Position numbers and translations under genes: made by a program. Below the pieces are notes generated by a model, which saw only the letters and a list, made by a program, of their open reading frames with translations, did not search any database and was not told the origin of the DNA. Shown piece after piece: positions 25,638 to 34,623 of a stretch of DNA of 64,000 nucleotides (position 1 is the first letter of the stretch; the number at the start of each line of letters is the position of its first letter). Source of the stretch: Glycomyces artemisiae (lineage in GTDB: Bacteria > Actinomycetota > Actinomycetes > Mycobacteriales > Micromonosporaceae); assembly GCF_003002955.1 (NCBI RefSeq), contig NZ_PVTJ01000005.1, positions 124,001 through 188,000 of the forward strand, in the 5' to 3' direction.

Positions 25638-27611
25638 ATGACTCTTGACCAAACCGTGCCGGATGCTGCCATCAGTGAATCCGACATTGCCCCCGAAACC
25701 ACTGAAACCCTCGAATCCTCCCCGTCGGAGGCCGCGGTGACCGAGGCTCCCGCAGCCGACGCGGCGCTCACGGAGGAGTTCACCGTCGAGACCGACGAGG
25801 TCCAGGCCCCCGAGGGCCCGACCTTCGAGGAGCTCGGCCTCCCCGAGAAGATCACGGCCGCGCTGGCCGAGCAGGGCATCATCACGCCCTTCCCGATCCA
25901 GGCCGCCACGATCCCGGACGCGATCAGCGGCCGCGACATCCTCGGCCGCGGCCAGACCGGCTCGGGCAAGACCCTGGCCTTCGGCCTGCCGACCCTGTCG
26001 CGCCTCGCCGCGGGCGGGCGCACCAAGGCCAAGCGGCCGCGCGCGATCATCCTGACCCCGACCCGCGAGTTGGCGATCCAGGTCGCCGAGTCGCTCCAGA
26101 CCTTCGGCGACGCCGTGGGCATCGAGATGAAGGTCGTCTGCGGCGGCACCGCGTTCTCCCGCCAGATCGACGCGCTCCGCGCCGGGGTCGATATGCTCGT
26201 CGCCACCCCGGGGCGCCTCCGCGACCTGATCCGCCGCGGCGAGTGCTCGCTCGAAGACGTCGAGCTCGCGATCCTCGACGAGGCCGACCAGATGGCCGAC
26301 ATGGGCTTCCTGCCCGAGGTCGAGGAGCTGTTCGACCAGCTCCCCACCGGCGGCCAGCGGATGCTCTTCTCCGCCACGCTGGAGGAGGAGATCGACGTCC
26401 TCGTCCGCAAGTACCTGTCCGACCCGGTCGTCCACTCGGTCGACCCGCCGGCCGGCTCGGTCACCACGATGAGCCACCACCTGCTGCTCATCGGGCCGCG
26501 CGACAAGGCCACCATGACGGCCGCCGTCGCCGCCCGCCCGGGCCTGACGATGGTGTTCGTGCGGACCCAGCTCGCGGTGGACCGCATCGCCGAGGAGCTG
26601 CGCGAGGCGGGCGTCAACGCCGAGGGCCTCCACGGCGGCATGACCCAGGCCGACCGCTCGAAGGTCCTGGAGCGCTTCAAGAACGGGCGCCTCGACGCGC
26701 TCGTGTGCACCGACGTCGCGGCCCGCGGCATCCACGTGGACGGCGTCGACATGGTCCTCCACGTCGACCCGCCGAAGACCCACAAGGACTACCTGCACCG
26801 CGCCGGCCGCACCGCGCGCGCCGGGCAGTCCGGCCACGTGGCGACCCTGGTGCTGCCGCACCAGAACCGGTCGATGTTCAGCCTCATCGAGCGCGCCGGG
26901 GTGGACGCCACGCGCCACTACGTCAACGACAACTTCGACGCCGAGCTGACCGCGCTCATGGGCGCCCGGAACTTCACCGACCTGCGCGCGGTGTCCTCCG
27001 AGCACCAGGCGACCCGCAACGACGACGAGGTCAAGCGCCTCGAACGCCAGATCGAGCGCCTGAAGGAGGACGCCGAGGGCCTGCGCGCCGAGGCGGCCCG
27101 CCTGCGCGAGCAGGCCGAGCGCGAGATCCTCGAAGGCCCGTCCAAGCGCCGCGACGACCGCGGCCCGCGCCGCGACCGCGAGGACCGCGGCGGCTACCGC
27201 GGCAACCGCGAGGGCGGCGGCCGGGGCGGCTACCGGGGCAACCGCGAGGGCGGCGGCCGCGGTGGGTACCGCGGCGACCGCGAGGGCGGCCGCGGCGGCT
27301 ACGGCGAGCGCCGTGAAGGCGGCCGCGGGGGTTACGGCGACCGCGACAACCGCGGCGGCTACGGCGACCGCAACCGCGGCGGCTACGGCGACCGCGAGGG
27401 CGGCCGCGGCGGCTACCAGGGCAACCGCGAAGGCGGCGGCTACGGCAACCGCGGCGGCGGCTACCAGGGCGGCCGCGACAACGGCGGCTACCGCGGCAAC
27501 CGCGAGGGCGGCTTCCGCGGCGGCGACGACCGCGGCCGGGGCGGCTACGGCGACCGGGACCGCGGCGAGCGCCGCGGCTACGGCGACCGCGACCGCCGCG
27601 ACCGCTGGTAG
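25638..27611 (+). CDS. DEAD-box RNA helicase with Gly/Arg-rich tail
   Basis: 657 residues from the ATG at 25638 (GGAAGG at 25626). The N-terminus is acidic. The helicase core has the Q motif region TPFPIQAATIPDA, motif I GQTGSGKT, Ia PTRELAIQ, II LDEADQM, III FSATL and VI HRAGRTARAG. A coiled coil (about 470-505) follows. The last 140 residues are repeats of GGYRGNREGG and GGYGDR type that bind RNA non-specifically. It belongs to the RhlE/DeaD group, which remodels RNA in ribosome assembly, decay or cold adaptation. It stands alone, bounded by strong terminators on both sides. Confidence 0.95.
   Translation: MTLDQTVPDAAISESDIAPETTETLESSPSEAAVTEAPAADAALTEEFTVETDEVQAPEGPTFEELGLPEKITAALAEQGIITPFPIQAATIPDAISGRDILGRGQTGSGKTLAFGLPTLSRLAAGGRTKAKRPRAIILTPTRELAIQVAESLQTFGDAVGIEMKVVCGGTAFSRQIDALRAGVDMLVATPGRLRDLIRRGECSLEDVELAILDEADQMADMGFLPEVEELFDQLPTGGQRMLFSATLEEEIDVLVRKYLSDPVVHSVDPPAGSVTTMSHHLLLIGPRDKATMTAAVAARPGLTMVFVRTQLAVDRIAEELREAGVNAEGLHGGMTQADRSKVLERFKNGRLDALVCTDVAARGIHVDGVDMVLHVDPPKTHKDYLHRAGRTARAGQSGHVATLVLPHQNRSMFSLIERAGVDATRHYVNDNFDAELTALMGARNFTDLRAVSSEHQATRNDDEVKRLERQIERLKEDAEGLRAEAARLREQAEREILEGPSKRRDDRGPRRDREDRGGYRGNREGGGRGGYRGNREGGGRGGYRGDREGGRGGYGERREGGRGGYGDRDNRGGYGDRNRGGYGDREGGRGGYQGNREGGGYGNRGGGYQGGRDNGGYRGNREGGFRGGDDRGRGGYGDRDRGERRGYGDRDRRDRW
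27180..27600 (+). repeat. Gly/Arg/Tyr-rich coding repeats in the helicase tail
   Basis: Imperfect 18-36 bp units encode GGYRGNREGG and GGYGDR variants. They create long spurious open frames on both strands and make the segment prone to length change. Confidence 0.8.
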
Positions 27612-27629
27612 GCACTGAGCACGTGAACT

Positions 27630-27659
27630 GAGGCCGACGGGGATTCCCCCGTCGGCCTC
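27630..27659 (+). terminator. Terminator after the helicase gene
   Basis: Perfect 13-bp stem (27630-27642 with 27647-27659), loop ATTC, followed by GGTCGTCTTCTCC. Confidence 0.85.
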
Positions 27660-27744
27660 GGTCGTCTTCTCCTGGGGGAACCGGGCGCGGCGCGCCCGAA
27701 GTACCCTTGCGGGACCGCAGCCCCGCACCCCTGAAAGGTCCTGA

Positions 27745-29520
27745 ATGGACGCCGCCTCGCGCTCGGCCGCCGCCCTCGGCATCGACTTCGGCACCCACAA
27801 CACCGTGGCCGCGGTCCTGCGCGGCGACGGGCGGCGGCACCAGATCCTCTTCGACGGCCATCCGCTCCTGCCGTCAGGAATATATATCGACCACGATGGA
27901 TCACTACTGGTCGGCAGGGACGCGGCGAGGGAGGCCCGCCGCCACCCGCACCGCTACGAACGCAATCCGAAGCTCCGCCTCGACGCGCCCTCGCTCCTCT
28001 TGGGGGACAGGGAGGTCCCGATCGGCGACGCCGTGCGCGCCGTCCTGCGCCGCGTCCTCGCCGAGTGCACCGCGATCGCCGGGCCGCCCCGGTCGGTCAC
28101 GGTCACCGTCCCCGCCGCCTGGGGCCCGAACCGCCGCCACATCGTCACCGACGCCGCCCTCGCGGCCGGCCTGCCCGCCCCGCTGCTCCTGCCCGAACCC
28201 GTCGCGGCGGCCCGCTACTTCGCGGAGGTCCTCGGGCACCGGATCGAGCCCGGCCGGGCCCTCGTCGTCTACGACCTCGGCGCGGGCACGTTCGACGCGA
28301 GCGCGGTCGCCTTCGGACCGGGCGGCTTCGAGGTCCTCGCCGTCGACGGCTCGGACCGCGTCGGCGGCCACTACCTGGACCAGGCGCTCGTCGACTACCT
28401 CGGCGGGCGCTTCGCGGGGACCGAGGAGCGCTCGTCGGCCTGGCGGGCCCTGCTCGACCCCGACGCGGGCGGCGAGGTGCTGCGGGCCCGGTTCCAGCTC
28501 TACGACGAAGTGCGCGAAGCGAAGGAGCGGCTGTCGCGCCGCTCGACCACCGAGGTCCTCGTCCCGGGCTTCGCCGCCGAAGAACTCCTGACCCGCGCCG
28601 AACTCGACCTCCTCGCCCGGCCGCTCCTGGCGCAGACCGTGGCGATCACGAAGGCGGTGATCCGCGAGGCGCGGCTCTCGCCCGACCAGGTCGCGGGCGT
28701 CTTCATGGTCGGCGGCGCGAGCCGGATGCCCTTGGCCGCCACGATGATCCACCAGGAGCTCGGCATCGCGCCGACGATGATCGAGCAGCCCGAACTCGTG
28801 GTCGGCGAAGGGGCCGTGGCCGTCGCGGACCAACCCGTGACCCCCGCGGCCGTCCCGCCTCCGGCGCTCCCGCTCACCCCCGCCGCGGTCCCGCCGCCGA
28901 CAGCCCCGGTCACCGTGGTGCAGCCGGTCGTCCAACCCCCGCCTCCGCCGCGGCGCCGCGGCCTCCCCGTGGCGCTCCTCGCCATCGCGACGGTGCTCGC
29001 GGCGTCGCTGGTCGGCGGCGGCGCATGGTGGCTGGGAAGCCTCGACGGCCAAGCGGCGGAAGAGGACCCAACCGGGACTGAGGAATCCGAGACCGTCGAA
29101 ACAGAGGACCCCGCCTCACCTCTCGCCACGAACACGCCTGAACCGGAGGAGACGACGACCTCCGCCGCGCCCGAGGTGATCACCGGCGAGGTCTACTGGA
29201 ACTGCCCGCAGACCCGCTTGTACTGCGCCGGCCAGGGCGGCGAGCCGGGCATCCGCGGCTCCGCCTCCGACCCGACCGCGATCGGCTACGCGGCGGTGGG
29301 CACGGTGTTCGAACTCGTCTGCTACGAGACCGCGGACCTGATCACGCCCCGCGGCAACGAAGGCGAAGAAGGCTACTGGGACTACCACGAAGGCAAGGAC
29401 GCCTCGGACGTCATGGTCCGGGTCGTCCTGGGGGAGAACGAGTTCGGCTACATCCCGTTCGTCTGGCTCATCATCGACCCGGCCGACGTCAACTCCCTCG
29501 GCGGCCTGGCCGAGTGCTAG
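27745..29520 (+). CDS. Membrane-anchored Hsp70-like ATPase with extracytoplasmic domain
   Basis: 591 residues. Residues about 10-350 form an actin/Hsp70 ATPase: phosphate 1 LGIDFGTHNTVAAVL, phosphate 2 VVYDLGAGTFDAS, adenosine motif MVGGASRMPL. The Hsp70 substrate-binding domain is absent. Instead come a Pro-rich linker (365-405), one membrane segment (about 410-435), an acidic Glu/Thr linker and a C-terminal domain with four Cys (NCPQTRLYC, VCYETAD, LAEC at the end) resembling a small SH3-like fold. The topology puts the ATPase inside and the Cys domain outside. The function is unknown; it could couple cytoplasmic ATP state to an envelope signal. A GAAAGG precedes the ATG. Confidence 0.88.
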   Translation: MDAASRSAAALGIDFGTHNTVAAVLRGDGRRHQILFDGHPLLPSGIYIDHDGSLLVGRDAAREARRHPHRYERNPKLRLDAPSLLLGDREVPIGDAVRAVLRRVLAECTAIAGPPRSVTVTVPAAWGPNRRHIVTDAALAAGLPAPLLLPEPVAAARYFAEVLGHRIEPGRALVVYDLGAGTFDASAVAFGPGGFEVLAVDGSDRVGGHYLDQALVDYLGGRFAGTEERSSAWRALLDPDAGGEVLRARFQLYDEVREAKERLSRRSTTEVLVPGFAAEELLTRAELDLLARPLLAQTVAITKAVIREARLSPDQVAGVFMVGGASRMPLAATMIHQELGIAPTMIEQPELVVGEGAVAVADQPVTPAAVPPPALPLTPAAVPPPTAPVTVVQPVVQPPPPPRRRGLPVALLAIATVLAASLVGGGAWWLGSLDGQAAEEDPTGTEESETVETEDPASPLATNTPEPEETTTSAAPEVITGEVYWNCPQTRLYCAGQGGEPGIRGSASDPTAIGYAAVGTVFELVCYETADLITPRGNEGEEGYWDYHEGKDASDVMVRVVLGENEFGYIPFVWLIIDPADVNSLGGLAEC

Positions 29521-29521
29521 C

Positions 29522-29547
29522 CCGGGCGGGCGGTGGGGCCCGCCCGG
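29522..29547. terminator. Terminator between Hsp70-like and doxX genes
   Basis: Perfect 10-bp stem CCGGGCGGGC/GCCCGCCCGG with a 6-nt loop, between convergent genes. Confidence 0.7.
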
Positions 29548-29557
29548 ACGTCTCCAC

Positions 29558-30004
29558 TTAGGCCGCGGCGGCGGCCGGCTCGGCCGCCTCCTCGTCCTTC
29601 TTCCTGTTGAGCCACAAGCTGTCAAGCGCGAGCAGCCCGCCGCCGGAGAACCCGATGGCGATGGCGAACACGGCCAGCGTCAGCACGTACTCGTAGCCGC
29701 CGTTCATCGAGAAGAACCCGCCGTCGAGGTGCACGAAGTACATCGCGCCCAGCATGACCGCGGCGAGCGCGAGCCCCACCAGCGGCAGCAGCGCCCCCGC
29801 GATGAGCAGGAAACCGCCGACGAGCTCGGTCGTGGCCGCGAAGTAGGCGGACAGCGTGGGTGCCGGGATTCCCATGCCCTCGAAGCCTTGCGCGGTCGCG
29901 TCGATCCCGTTGGTGCTCCACTTCTGCCACCCGTGCGCGATGAACACGACCCCGAGCGCCACGCGCCCGATGAGCAGCCCGATCGGTTGGAGTCTTGCGA
30001 TCAC
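29558..30004 (-). CDS. DoxX family membrane protein
   Basis: 148 residues from the GTG at 30004, which has GGGAGG four bases upstream; an ATG 12 nt earlier is the alternative. Four hydrophobic segments are visible, with the family motifs GRVALGVVFIAHGWQKW and ATTELVGGFLLIAGALLPLVG. DoxX-type proteins are inner-membrane proteins, some linked to redox stress complexes, but the reaction here is not known. An 8-bp-arm palindrome overlaps the -35 element of its promoter, so it is probably induced by release of a MarR- or HxlR-type repressor not encoded here. Confidence 0.9.
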   Translation of the reverse strand: MIARLQPIGLLIGRVALGVVFIAHGWQKWSTNGIDATAQGFEGMGIPAPTLSAYFAATTELVGGFLLIAGALLPLVGLALAAVMLGAMYFVHLDGGFFSMNGGYEYVLTLAVFAIAIGFSGGGLLALDSLWLNRKKDEEAAEPAAAAA

Positions 30005-30031
30005 ATTGCCTCCCATTGCGAATGCTGCCCC

Positions 30032-30065
30032 ATACAAGGACAGGCTTAGTTGACTGTTCAACTAA
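30032..30065 (-). promoter_or_regulatory. doxX promoter with palindromic operator
   Basis: On the minus strand, TTGAAC (30061-30056) and TTGTAT (30037-30032) are separated by 18 nt. The -35 lies inside a perfect palindrome TTAGTTGA-N4-TCAACTAA (30046-30065), the type bound by MarR/HxlR dimers. Confidence 0.75.
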
Positions 30066-30163
30066 CCCGCGAGCATACCAACGAGTAGGGGTCTGTGTAA
30101 ATATGACCCACCTTCAGATATCTAACGTGATTTGCGCGGTAAAGACCTGCTCACAGGCAAGGC

Positions 30164-30182
30164 CGACAGGAGTATCCTGTCG
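30164..30182 (-). terminator. Hairpin downstream of the M48-like gene
   Basis: 8-bp perfect stem CGACAGGA/TCCTGTCG with a GTA loop, 18 nt beyond the stop of the minus-strand gene. A weaker candidate without U-tract. Confidence 0.45.
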
Positions 30183-30199
30183 TCTTCGGCCGCATGTGC

Positions 30200-31672
30200 T
30201 CAGCCCTCGGCGACCGCCCGGTGGAGGTCCACGCCGCGGTCCGCGAGCGCCTTCCGGAACGCGTCCGCGTCCGGCTCGGCCGCGAACAGCGGCGCGATGA
30301 GCTCCTTGGGGGCGAACGGTTTCCCGTCGGCGCCGACGAGCCCGGTCCCCTCGCCCCAGCGGATCTCCGCGCGCATCTCCTGCGACCTGAACGCCGCCAC
30401 GGCGACCATCGAGGCGAGCCCGCCCGCCGGGAACCCGCGCCGGTCCAGCTCCAGGAACAGCGCGTCGCGGCGGCCGGAGTCGATGTCCGCCAGCAGCCCT
30501 GCCAAACTCGCCCGCGACGGGCCCAGCAGCCCGCCGATCACCTGGTAGGAGCGAGCCGCCCGCTCCTCGTGTCGATTGCGCTCCACCCGGTCGGCGACCT
30601 CCTCCCAAGAGGCGCGGACCGTGCCGGGCGACTTCCACATGACGTCGACCATCGCCGCGACAGGGCGGTAATCGGTGAACAGGCTCAGCGCCGGCGCCTC
30701 GTCGCCCGGCCGGGTCTTGTCCGGCACGCCGACGAGCGCGGCGACCCTGCGCGCGAGCGACGGATGCGTCGCACTCCAACCGGTCTTGTCCGACAGCGGC
30801 TCGGCGCGCAGCGCCGCCCGCTCCTCCGGCAGCGCGTCGAGGAAGCGGGAGAACCCGCCCGCGATGTCGAACGGCAGCAGACCCTGTTCTACTGCGGGGT
30901 CCAAGTGCGCCTTGCAGAACCGGTCCCACATGCGGTCGAGCACCTGGATCTCGGCGATCGTCGACCACGTGTTCGGGCCGCCCGCGTACGCGGCCGCCGC
31001 CTGGTCGCCCGCGAGCACTCTGGCGCCCGTGATCCGCGATGTCGCCGCGAAACAGATCTTGGCGTACGGCCACAGCAGCAGGTTCAGCGGATTGATGGGG
31101 TATTTCGCGAACAGCGTCTGAAGGTAGAGGTGCCCATCCCAGACCCGGCCCTCGATCGACCGGAGCGACGTCGCCGAGCCGCTCATGTGGACCGCCAGCA
31201 TCGCCCGGAACAGGCCGACCGTCCGGGGCATGAACACGCCGATGCCGAGGAGGAGCGTGGCCCGCCGCATCCCACGGCGCGAGACTCGCTGCGAGTAGAG
31301 ACCGGAGTCGTTGTCGACGAGGATCTCGTCGGGGACCGTCCCGCCGACGGCGGCGGCGACCTCCTCGACCAGTGCCCACAGCTCCGGGGCCCGTTCCCGG
31401 TCCACTGGCTCGCCCTGCAGCGGCGCGGAGACGTCGCGGAACGCCGCGACGGGCGGGAGCAGTGCGACCACCGCAACGATGACGGCGCCGAAGAGGACGC
31501 CGGGCGTCGGCGCCCCGATCGACTGCGCCAACGGGATGACGAGGGCGCCCAGCAGTGCCGCCGACAGCAGCGTCCACGGCGCGAACCCCCACAGCAGCAG
31601 GAGGGTCATCGCGCAGGCGAACTTCGAGGCCGTCCGTGCAGGAAGGGGCCGGAGTGATGCGGAGGGGTTCAC
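30200..31672 (-). CDS. M48-like membrane protein lacking the metalloprotease site
   Basis: 490 residues from the GTG at 31672, which lies 6 nt after a TACGAT -10 box (leaderless). Two membrane helices near the N-terminus and the following layout (PELWALVEEVAAAVGGTVPDEI, FMPRTVGLFRAMLAVHMSGSA) match the large actinobacterial M48 peptidases. The expected HExxH, however, reads HMSGS, losing the catalytic Glu and the second His. The downstream Glu ligand region reads ARVLAGDQAAAAYAGG, also without Glu. It is thus a pseudoprotease, perhaps with a binding or scaffold role. TetR and M48-like genes run in the same direction with a 37-nt gap. Confidence 0.75.
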   Translation of the reverse strand: MNPSASLRPLPARTASKFACAMTLLLLWGFAPWTLLSAALLGALVIPLAQSIGAPTPGVLFGAVIVAVVALLPPVAAFRDVSAPLQGEPVDRERAPELWALVEEVAAAVGGTVPDEILVDNDSGLYSQRVSRRGMRRATLLLGIGVFMPRTVGLFRAMLAVHMSGSATSLRSIEGRVWDGHLYLQTLFAKYPINPLNLLLWPYAKICFAATSRITGARVLAGDQAAAAYAGGPNTWSTIAEIQVLDRMWDRFCKAHLDPAVEQGLLPFDIAGGFSRFLDALPEERAALRAEPLSDKTGWSATHPSLARRVAALVGVPDKTRPGDEAPALSLFTDYRPVAAMVDVMWKSPGTVRASWEEVADRVERNRHEERAARSYQVIGGLLGPSRASLAGLLADIDSGRRDALFLELDRRGFPAGGLASMVAVAAFRSQEMRAEIRWGEGTGLVGADGKPFAPKELIAPLFAAEPDADAFRKALADRGVDLHRAVAEG

Positions 31673-31709
31673 GCCGGAATCGTAGACGAGCCCGGTTCGG
31701 ATCCAGTCC

Positions 31710-32282
31710 TCAGTGGCGGCGGACCGCTTCTTCGACCAGTTGGAGGATTCGGGTGATCTCCAGGTCGTCGCGGCCGGTCGCGAGGTAGCGGACGAGGCCG
31801 TCGTACATGAGCTGGAGGAAGCCCGCGAGGACCTCGATGTCGACGTCGGTGCGCAGGACGCCGACCTCGCGCTGGTGCTCCAGGCGCTCGCGGCTCGCCT
31901 CGGCGATGGCCTCGCGGCGGCGGCCCCAGGCCTCGGCGAACTCGGGGTCGGTGCGCAGGCGCCGCGCGACCTCCAGCTGCGTCCCCAGCCACCCGGAGAT
32001 CTCCGGCTTGTCGGCCCCCGCGGTCAGGTCCTGCATGACGCCGACCAGGCCGCGCTCGGCCACCGTCGCCGCCATCTCGGCCGCGTCGACCGACGCGACC
32101 GCCAGGAACAGCGCGTCCTTGTCCCTGAAGTGGTGGAAGATCGCCCCGCGCGAGAGCCCCGTGGCCTCTTCGAGCCGCCGCACCGTCGCGCCCTCGTACC
32201 CGAACTTGGCGAAGCACGAGCGGGCGCCGTCCAGGATCTGCTGGCGGCGCGAGTCGAGGTGTTCTTGGCTGACGCGAGGCAC
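31710..32282 (-). CDS. TetR family repressor (AcnR-like)
   Basis: 190 residues. The N-terminal HTH has RRQQILDGARSCFAKFGYEG, then TVRRLEEATGLSRGAIFHHFRDKDALF. The C-terminal ligand domain is about 130 residues. The HTH strongly resembles AcnR, the repressor of aconitase in corynebacteria and relatives, but no acn gene lies in the window, so the target is inferred by similarity only. Its 5' end faces DUF3046. A 15-bp palindrome in the shared promoter region (32305-32319) is the likely autoregulatory operator and may also govern the DUF3046 promoter. Confidence 0.88.
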   Translation of the reverse strand: MPRVSQEHLDSRRQQILDGARSCFAKFGYEGATVRRLEEATGLSRGAIFHHFRDKDALFLAVASVDAAEMAATVAERGLVGVMQDLTAGADKPEISGWLGTQLEVARRLRTDPEFAEAWGRRREAIAEASRERLEHQREVGVLRTDVDIEVLAGFLQLMYDGLVRYLATGRDDLEITRILQLVEEAVRRH

Positions 32283-32304
32283 CCGGCAATCTTGCCACCT
32301 GGGA

Positions 32305-32334
32305 TTGGCCCCGGGCCAACGAGTCGCCTACCGT
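32305..32334. promoter_or_regulatory. TetR-type operator overlapping the DUF3046 promoter
   Basis: The palindrome TTGGCCCCGGGCCAA (32305-32319, 7-bp arms) starts with the -35 TTGGCC of a + strand promoter whose -10 is TACCGT (32329-32334) after 18 nt. The transcript would start at about 32341. Confidence 0.55.
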
Positions 32335-32341
32335 TGTCCCC

Positions 32342-32377
32342 ATGGACAGGTGCGGACGACGGGGGAGCGGCGCGTGA
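32342..32377 (+). CDS. Possible 11-codon leaderless ORF coupled to DUF3046
   Basis: An ATG lies 7 nt after the TACCGT -10 box. The 11-codon frame (MDRCGRRGSGA) ends in a TGA that overlaps the GTG start of DUF3046 in GTGA. This would allow leaderless initiation followed by reinitiation on the downstream gene, which also has its own GGGGGAG. It may be only an untranslated leader. Confidence 0.35.
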   Translation: MDRCGRRGSGA

Positions 32378-32577
32378 AACTCAGCGACTTCTGGGAGCGG
32401 ATGGACGAGACCTTCGGCCCGGCCTACGCCAGGTCGGTGGCCTCCGACGCCACCATCGGGCAGCTCGGCGGCCGCACCATCGACCAGGCGCTCGCCGAAG
32501 GCGAGAACGCGAAAGCGGTGTGGATGGCGGTGTGCCGGGCCTGGCCCGAGCGGATCCCGGCGCGGCTCGTGCGCTGA
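32374..32577 (+). CDS. DUF3046 protein
   Basis: 67 residues from a GTG with GGGGGAG at 32361-32367. The sequence opens VKLSDFWERMDETFGPAYA and ends WPERIPARLVR, the conserved ends of DUF3046. This small actinobacterial family lies directly upstream of recA in many genomes, as here (the recA promoter starts 57 bp after its stop). The function is unknown. The constant linkage suggests a role in DNA repair or RecA control. Confidence 0.9.
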   Translation: MKLSDFWERMDETFGPAYARSVASDATIGQLGGRTIDQALAEGENAKAVWMAVCRAWPERIPARLVR

Positions 32578-32634
32578 TCGGCGGATCCCTCGTGTTGCGA
32601 GTTGCGCCGTGTTCGAACAAGCCGTTGTCCTACC

Positions 32635-32657
32635 TTGTCGGAGGGTGCGGCTACCGT
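32635..32657 (+). promoter_or_regulatory. DNA-damage promoter of recA (RecA-NDp/PafBC type)
   Basis: TTGTCGGAG (32635-32643), exactly 8 nt, then TACCGT (32652-32657). This differs by one base from the mycobacterial RecA/LexA-independent consensus TTGTCRGTG-N8-TAnnnT that is activated by PafBC. The -10 ends 7 nt before ATG 32665. No canonical LexA box (CGAAC-N4-GTTCG) is present. Confidence 0.75.
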
Positions 32658-32664
32658 ATTCGAC

Positions 32665-33730
<1,066 letters not shown>

Positions 33731-33756
<26 letters not shown>

Positions 33757-34267
33757 GCCGAACGACCCGGAAGAGGCCCGGCAGTACTGTCTCCAACTGC
33801 TGTCGGGCCGTCCCCGGACGCGTACCGAACTCGGCGACTCCATGCGCCGCAAGGGGTTCGAGGAGCACATCGTCTCCGAGATCCTGGAGCGGTACTCGGA
33901 GGTCGGCCTCATCGACGACGCCGTCTTCGCCCGCGCCTGGGTCGAGTCCCGCCACCGCTCCCGCGGCCTCTCGAAGCGGTCGCTGGTCGGCGAGCTGCGC
34001 CGCAAGGGCGTCGACCCGGACTTCATCGACGCCGCCGTCGAGCAGGTCAGCGACGAGGACGAACGCGAAGCGGCCCTGGAACTCGCCCGCCGCCGCTACC
34101 GGTCCTTGGCGGGCCAGAGCGACGACGCCGTGCTGCGCAAGCTCGTGGGCATGCTCGCCCGCAAGGGCTACGGCTCCGGCATCGCGATCCCTGTGGTGAA
34201 GCAGGTCCTTGCAGAGGCCGAGAGCGACGCCGCGGAGCTCCTGGACGAGGACGCCCACTTCGAGTGA
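33731..34267 (+). CDS. recX: Regulatory protein RecX
   Basis: 178 residues if translation begins at TTG 33731, which has GAGGA upstream and overlaps recA by 26 nt. The frame stays open further up inside recA, but those codons look like shadow sequence. The body has the three-helix repeats of Rec[51 protein letters not shown], and a final [17 protein letters not shown]. RecX binds along the RecA filament and limits its activity. The overlap indicates co-transcription and translational coupling with recA. Confidence 0.95.
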
Positions 34268-34450
34268 GGGCGACTCGCGTTCGCTGGCGCCCCCGCTTGC
34301 AAGCATCCCGCGGGGGTGCGACAGCGGCTTCGAACAGGATGTCGGTGCCTGCGGGCACCATCGAAACCGGGGGCGGTTGCGGATTGAGGGATGCTCGGGT
34401 TCGGTGGCGCCCCCGCTTTCGAGTGTTGCTCGGGGGTGCGACATCGGGTG
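34261..34450. repeat. Pair of degenerate palindromic repeats, 120-bp period, in the recX-serA gap
   Basis: Two 60-bp blocks (34261-34320 and 34381-34440) match at about 46 of 60 positions and are exactly 120 bp apart. Each contains a hairpin-forming core: GCGCCCCCGC pairs with GCGGGGGTGC, and GGCGCCCCCG with CGGGGGTGCG, allowing G-U pairs. The 356-nt gap from 34268 to 34623 otherwise holds only the serA promoter region. This looks like a REP-like intergenic element. Confidence 0.6.
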
Positions 34451-34528
34451 TGGCGGCGGTGTAGGCCGGAGGGCGGGACGGGGAAGCGGCAGGGTCGAGG
34501 TGTTCCATCATCCGGAATGCGGCAGGTC

Positions 34529-34609
34529 GGTAAGGAGCCGTTAACGCGATCGACATACCATTGCCGCTGACGACGCAGCGCCGCGCCCGGTCCTCCGTTG
34601 CTCCTTACC
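34529..34609. promoter_or_regulatory. Inverted repeat flanking the serA promoter
   Basis: GGTAAGGAGC (34529-34538) is mirrored exactly by GCTCCTTACC (34600-34609), with 61 nt between. The second arm is 14 nt before the serA ATG. If transcription starts between the arms, only DNA-level pairing such as repressor looping would make sense. Confidence 0.35.
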
Positions 34610-34623
34610 TTTGCGAGGTATCC

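Noticed and set aside
25608..27803. Long minus-strand open frames opposite the DEAD-box helicase
   Set aside because: They come from the GC-rich, repetitive Gly/Arg codons of the helicase tail; the translated products are Ala/Val or Arg-rich without domains.
32610..32619. TGTTCGAACA near recA as a LexA box (another copy at 49031-49040)
   Set aside because: The actinobacterial LexA site is CGAAC-N4-GTTCG. This palindrome has the half-sites in the wrong order, and the nearby GAAC-N5-GTTG has the wrong spacing.
34209..34544. Open frame across the recX-serA gap with repeated APPL and RGCD motifs
   Set aside because: The repetition follows from the 120-bp DNA repeat. There is no SD, and the two copies show non-synonymous drift.
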